From: Dysgonomonas sp. 521
GTDB lineage: Bacteria; Bacteroidota; Bacteroidia; Bacteroidales; Dysgonomonadaceae
DNA: 61,485 nt
Assembly (NCBI RefSeq): GCF_010501055.1
Contig: NZ_QVMO01000043.1
Coordinates: 1 to 61,485 of the forward strand
Direction: 5' to 3'
The first letter of the stretch is position 1, and every line of letters begins with the position of its first letter. The translations under genes and the position numbers were made by a program. Shown piece by piece: positions 59,325 to 61,485 of the stretch. The notes beneath the pieces were generated by a model. That model ran no database searches. It saw only the letters and a program-made list of their open reading frames with translations, and was not told where the DNA came from.

Positions 59325-60527
59325 ATGCATAAATATATTTTGTTTTCAACTATAGTTGCCCTGTCTATGTTATCATGCAAACAGAAACCGTCTAGCTCAA
59401 ATACAGATAATATGATAATTCAGCCGTACGATACAACAAATATAAACACAGAATCGATTTCGGATGATACCAGTTTATATTTGCTGGTAGGTACATACAC
59501 TACAGGCGAAAGCGAAGGTATTTATGTATATCAGTTTGATACTGTTTCGGGTTACTCCAGATATAAGAATATGGTAAAGGTATCTAATCCTTCATATCTT
59601 ACTATCAGTAAAGACGGCAAGTATGTTTATTCCGTTTCGGAAACGGGCGATACCAAGGCAGCAGCAAACGCCTTTATCTTTGATAAAGCCGATGGCAGCC
59701 TGAAACTGTTGAATACGCAGTTAACCGGAGGAGCCGATCCTTGTTATATAGAGATAGATGATGCCGGCAAACACGCTGTAACTGCAAATTATTCGGGAGG
59801 GAGCATCACTGCCTTTAATGTAAATGGAGACGGCACATTGGCTACTGCCGCCCAACTGGTTAAATTCACGGGTAAAGGCGCGGATGCAGAGCGTCAGAAG
59901 GCACCTCATTTGCATTGTGTGCGTTATTCCCCCGATGGCAAATACCTGTTCGCTGATGATTTGGGGACTGATAAGGTACACAAGTTTGATGTGAATACAA
60001 GTGAGCCCGGTAATTATCTGAAAGTTGGCACGCCGGCGTCTTTCGATGTCAAAGCAGGTTCCGGCCCACGGCATTTGGCGTTTCATCCTAACGGTAAGTA
60101 TGCCTACCTTATCACTGAATTATCCGGTGCTGTTATTGCTTTTCGCTACGATGGCAATACCGGAAATTTCACAGAATTCCAGTCGGTACAAGCCGATACA
60201 CTGAACGCGAAAGGAAGCGCAGATATTCATATTTCCCCTGATGGCAAATATTTGTATGCTTCTAACCGTTTACAGGGCGATGGTATTGCCATATTCTCTA
60301 TAAACCAGGCTGATGGGAAACTAACAAAAGTGGGTTATCAGGAAACAGGAATACATCCACGCAACTTTGTGATTACACCAAATGGTAAGTTTCTGTTGGT
60401 TGCCAGCCGCGACAGTGATATTATTCAGATATTCCTTATCGACAAGGCTACCGGACTGTTGGAGAATACATATAAGGATATAGAACTGGATATGCCGGTT
60501 TGCCTTAAATTCACATCATTCAGATAA
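59325..60527 (+). CDS. Lactonase-family beta-propeller lipoprotein (6-phosphogluconolactonase-like)
   Basis: A 400-residue lipoprotein with lipobox SMLSCKQK (Cys18) and a seven-bladed beta-propeller of the YbhE/Pgl type. Blade repeats are visible as LTISKDGKYVYSVSETGD, YSPDGKYLFADDLGTDKV, FHPNGKYAYLITELSG and ISPDGKYLYASNRLQGDG. The cytoplasmic Pgl hydrolyses 6-phosphogluconolactone, but a lipid-anchored outer location argues for another lactone or muconate-type substrate. The ATG at 59325 starts a canonical signal; the GTG two codons upstream is less likely. The TPR gene follows after 13 bp, so the two are likely co-transcribed. Confidence 0.87.
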   Translation: MHKYILFSTIVALSMLSCKQKPSSSNTDNMIIQPYDTTNINTESISDDTSLYLLVGTYTTGESEGIYVYQFDTVSGYSRYKNMVKVSNPSYLTISKDGKYVYSVSETGDTKAAANAFIFDKADGSLKLLNTQLTGGADPCYIEIDDAGKHAVTANYSGGSITAFNVNGDGTLATAAQLVKFTGKGADAERQKAPHLHCVRYSPDGKYLFADDLGTDKVHKFDVNTSEPGNYLKVGTPASFDVKAGSGPRHLAFHPNGKYAYLITELSGAVIAFRYDGNTGNFTEFQSVQADTLNAKGSADIHISPDGKYLYASNRLQGDGIAIFSINQADGKLTKVGYQETGIHPRNFVITPNGKFLLVASRDSDIIQIFLIDKATGLLENTYKDIELDMPVCLKFTSFR

Positions 60528-60540
60528 AAATACATAACTT

Positions 60541-61356
60541 ATGGGGCTTTTCGACAAATTATTCAGTAAGAAAAAAGAGGTAACAACAGAGGCTGAAGTT
60601 CTTCCTATGCTGCAAGAAATGGGGCGGGTAGACAAGCCTATGGGTATCGCAATCGGGGATAATACATATGCTATTGCCCCTTTTTCCAATATGGTAGAAA
60701 TAAGAGTCAATGATAAAGAGCCTGTTGGAGTCTATAAGTTTAAGTTTATGGCGCTGGAAGACATTTTGTACGAAGCCGAAACTTATTACAAGGCCGGGGA
60801 TTACGGGCATGCTATGGAGAGTGTAGAACAGGCATTGACTCTGGATAATAAACAACCGGAAGAAAACCGAGACTGGAGGGTTTATTATCTGGCAGGATGT
60901 ATAGCAATGAAAAGCCGGAAATTTGATGCGGCGGCAGGTCTGCTATCTACAGCCCTTGAAACAAACGGATGCCCTCCTGAAAAACAAATACAGGCGTTAA
61001 ATTCGATCGGAGCATGTTGTAGTATTCTGGAAGAAAAGAAAAATGCACACGAGGCGTACCTTATGGCATTGGCTCTGGATAAAGAAAATACAGAAACATT
61101 GCATAATATTGGTGGCTTCTACTGGGATTGCAATATGCTTGACAAAGCGGCGGAATCTTATCTGAGCGTATTAAGGTTGGATATAAATTATATCGCTACT
61201 TACGAAGAAATAGGTAACCTGCTGAAACAGCAAGATAATGAAGCATTAGGAAACTATTTCCTGAATATCTTTAATAACAAAAGCATAGATAACGAAGCGA
61301 AGCAAAAAATAGACGAAGCCGCATTATTCTTTGAGAGTAAAAAAGTGAAAGAGTAA
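60541..61356 (+). CDS. Cytoplasmic tetratricopeptide-repeat protein
   Basis: A 271-residue protein without a signal peptide. The first 80 residues (FSKKKEVTTEAEVLPMLQEMG, YAIAPFSNMVEIRVNDKEP) are a domain I do not recognise; the remainder is TPR-like (YKAGDYGHAMESVEQALTLDN, NAHEAYLMALALDKENTETL, DKAAESYLSVLRLDINYIA). It probably mediates protein contacts. It follows the lactonase-like gene closely and ends at a palindrome made of 184-bp-element ends. Confidence 0.75.
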   Translation: MGLFDKLFSKKKEVTTEAEVLPMLQEMGRVDKPMGIAIGDNTYAIAPFSNMVEIRVNDKEPVGVYKFKFMALEDILYEAETYYKAGDYGHAMESVEQALTLDNKQPEENRDWRVYYLAGCIAMKSRKFDAAAGLLSTALETNGCPPEKQIQALNSIGACCSILEEKKNAHEAYLMALALDKENTETLHNIGGFYWDCNMLDKAAESYLSVLRLDINYIATYEEIGNLLKQQDNEALGNYFLNIFNNKSIDNEAKQKIDEAALFFESKKVKE

Positions 61357-61358
61357 GA

Positions 61359-61374
61359 AACTGTTTAAACAGTT
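61359..61374 (+). terminator. Palindrome made of joined 184-bp-element ends
   Basis: AACTGTTTAAACAGTT, a perfect 16-bp palindrome, set in AGAAACTGTTTAAACAGTTACT. It begins 3 bp after the stop codon and equals the two ends of the 184-bp element fused without a core. It could end transcription, although no strong T run follows. The last 110 bp of the window hold another AAACAGTTTCAACTGTTT inverted repeat. Confidence 0.5.
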
Positions 61375-61485
61375 ACTAACTATTCATTTTTTATCACTAG
61401 TGTCCGGTTATAAATCAAACAGTTTCAACTGTTTATCGTCACCAGGACTTATTGATTTGTAATTATTTTTTGTAAACAGTTCATC

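Overview
The window is a chromosomal stretch from a member of the Bacteroidales; a Dysgonomonas-like genome is my best guess at genus level, with low confidence there. The basis is the gene families (DUF1573, DUF4954, TIGR02757, GLPGLI, a giant alpha-2-macroglobulin, type B L31), many lipoprotein signals, AT-rich intergenic DNA, and at least fifteen good matches to the Bacteroidetes -7 promoter motif TAnnTTTG placed a short distance before start codons. No rRNA, tRNA, CRISPR, phage or transposase gene was seen.

Layout. 0.4-13.4 kb: housekeeping and envelope genes (TIGR02757 protein, OmpA/TPR lipoprotein, aldo/keto reductase, orphan ECF sigma factor, aquaporin Z, two ABM-domain proteins, aspS, M15 peptidase, DUF1573 protein, L,D-transpeptidase). 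13.8-20.3 kb: a 2,024-residue alpha-2-macroglobulin-like protein behind crcB. 20.4-22.9 kb: an AraC regulator and a Bcr/CflA drug exporter. 22.9-24.2 kb: a gene-free mosaic of repeats. 24.3-27.8 kb: a GLPGLI protein and an outer-membrane receptor-like barrel under a promoter with two palindromic operators. 27.9-35.8 kb: sucCD, a second ECF sigma factor, an HTH regulator, the NAD(P)HX repair enzyme and a B3/B4 protein. 36.5-40.0 and 47.3-52.0 kb: the late half of cobalamin synthesis (cobQ, cobD, cbiB; adenosyltransferase, cobU, cobT, cobS, cobC), split by a uronate catabolism module (LacI regulator, mannonate SDR, uxuA, GH2 glycosidase) at 40.4-46.6 kb. 52.1-61.4 kb: SPFH plus ribbon-helix-helix pair, a second OmpA/TPR lipoprotein, DUF4954, L31, a lactonase-like lipoprotein and a TPR protein.

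The cob genes together cover cobyric acid formation, aminopropanol linker supply and attachment, GDP-cobinamide formation, alpha-ribazole phosphate formation and dephosphorylation, final joining and adenosylation. Early corrin-ring genes are not in the window. Two unknown genes are translationally linked between cobS and cobC.

The most striking content is non-coding. At least six families of small inverted-repeat elements without genes fill the spacers. A 184-bp element occurs three times at about 97-98 percent identity with TNA target duplications. A 143-bp element has inserted twice into the same 9-bp sequence at the end of that family, with 9-bp duplications. A 1.28-kb relative of the 143-bp element has landed in, and split, an intrinsic terminator. 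One 184-bp copy separates two LacI-type operators; another carries the likely promoter of aspS.
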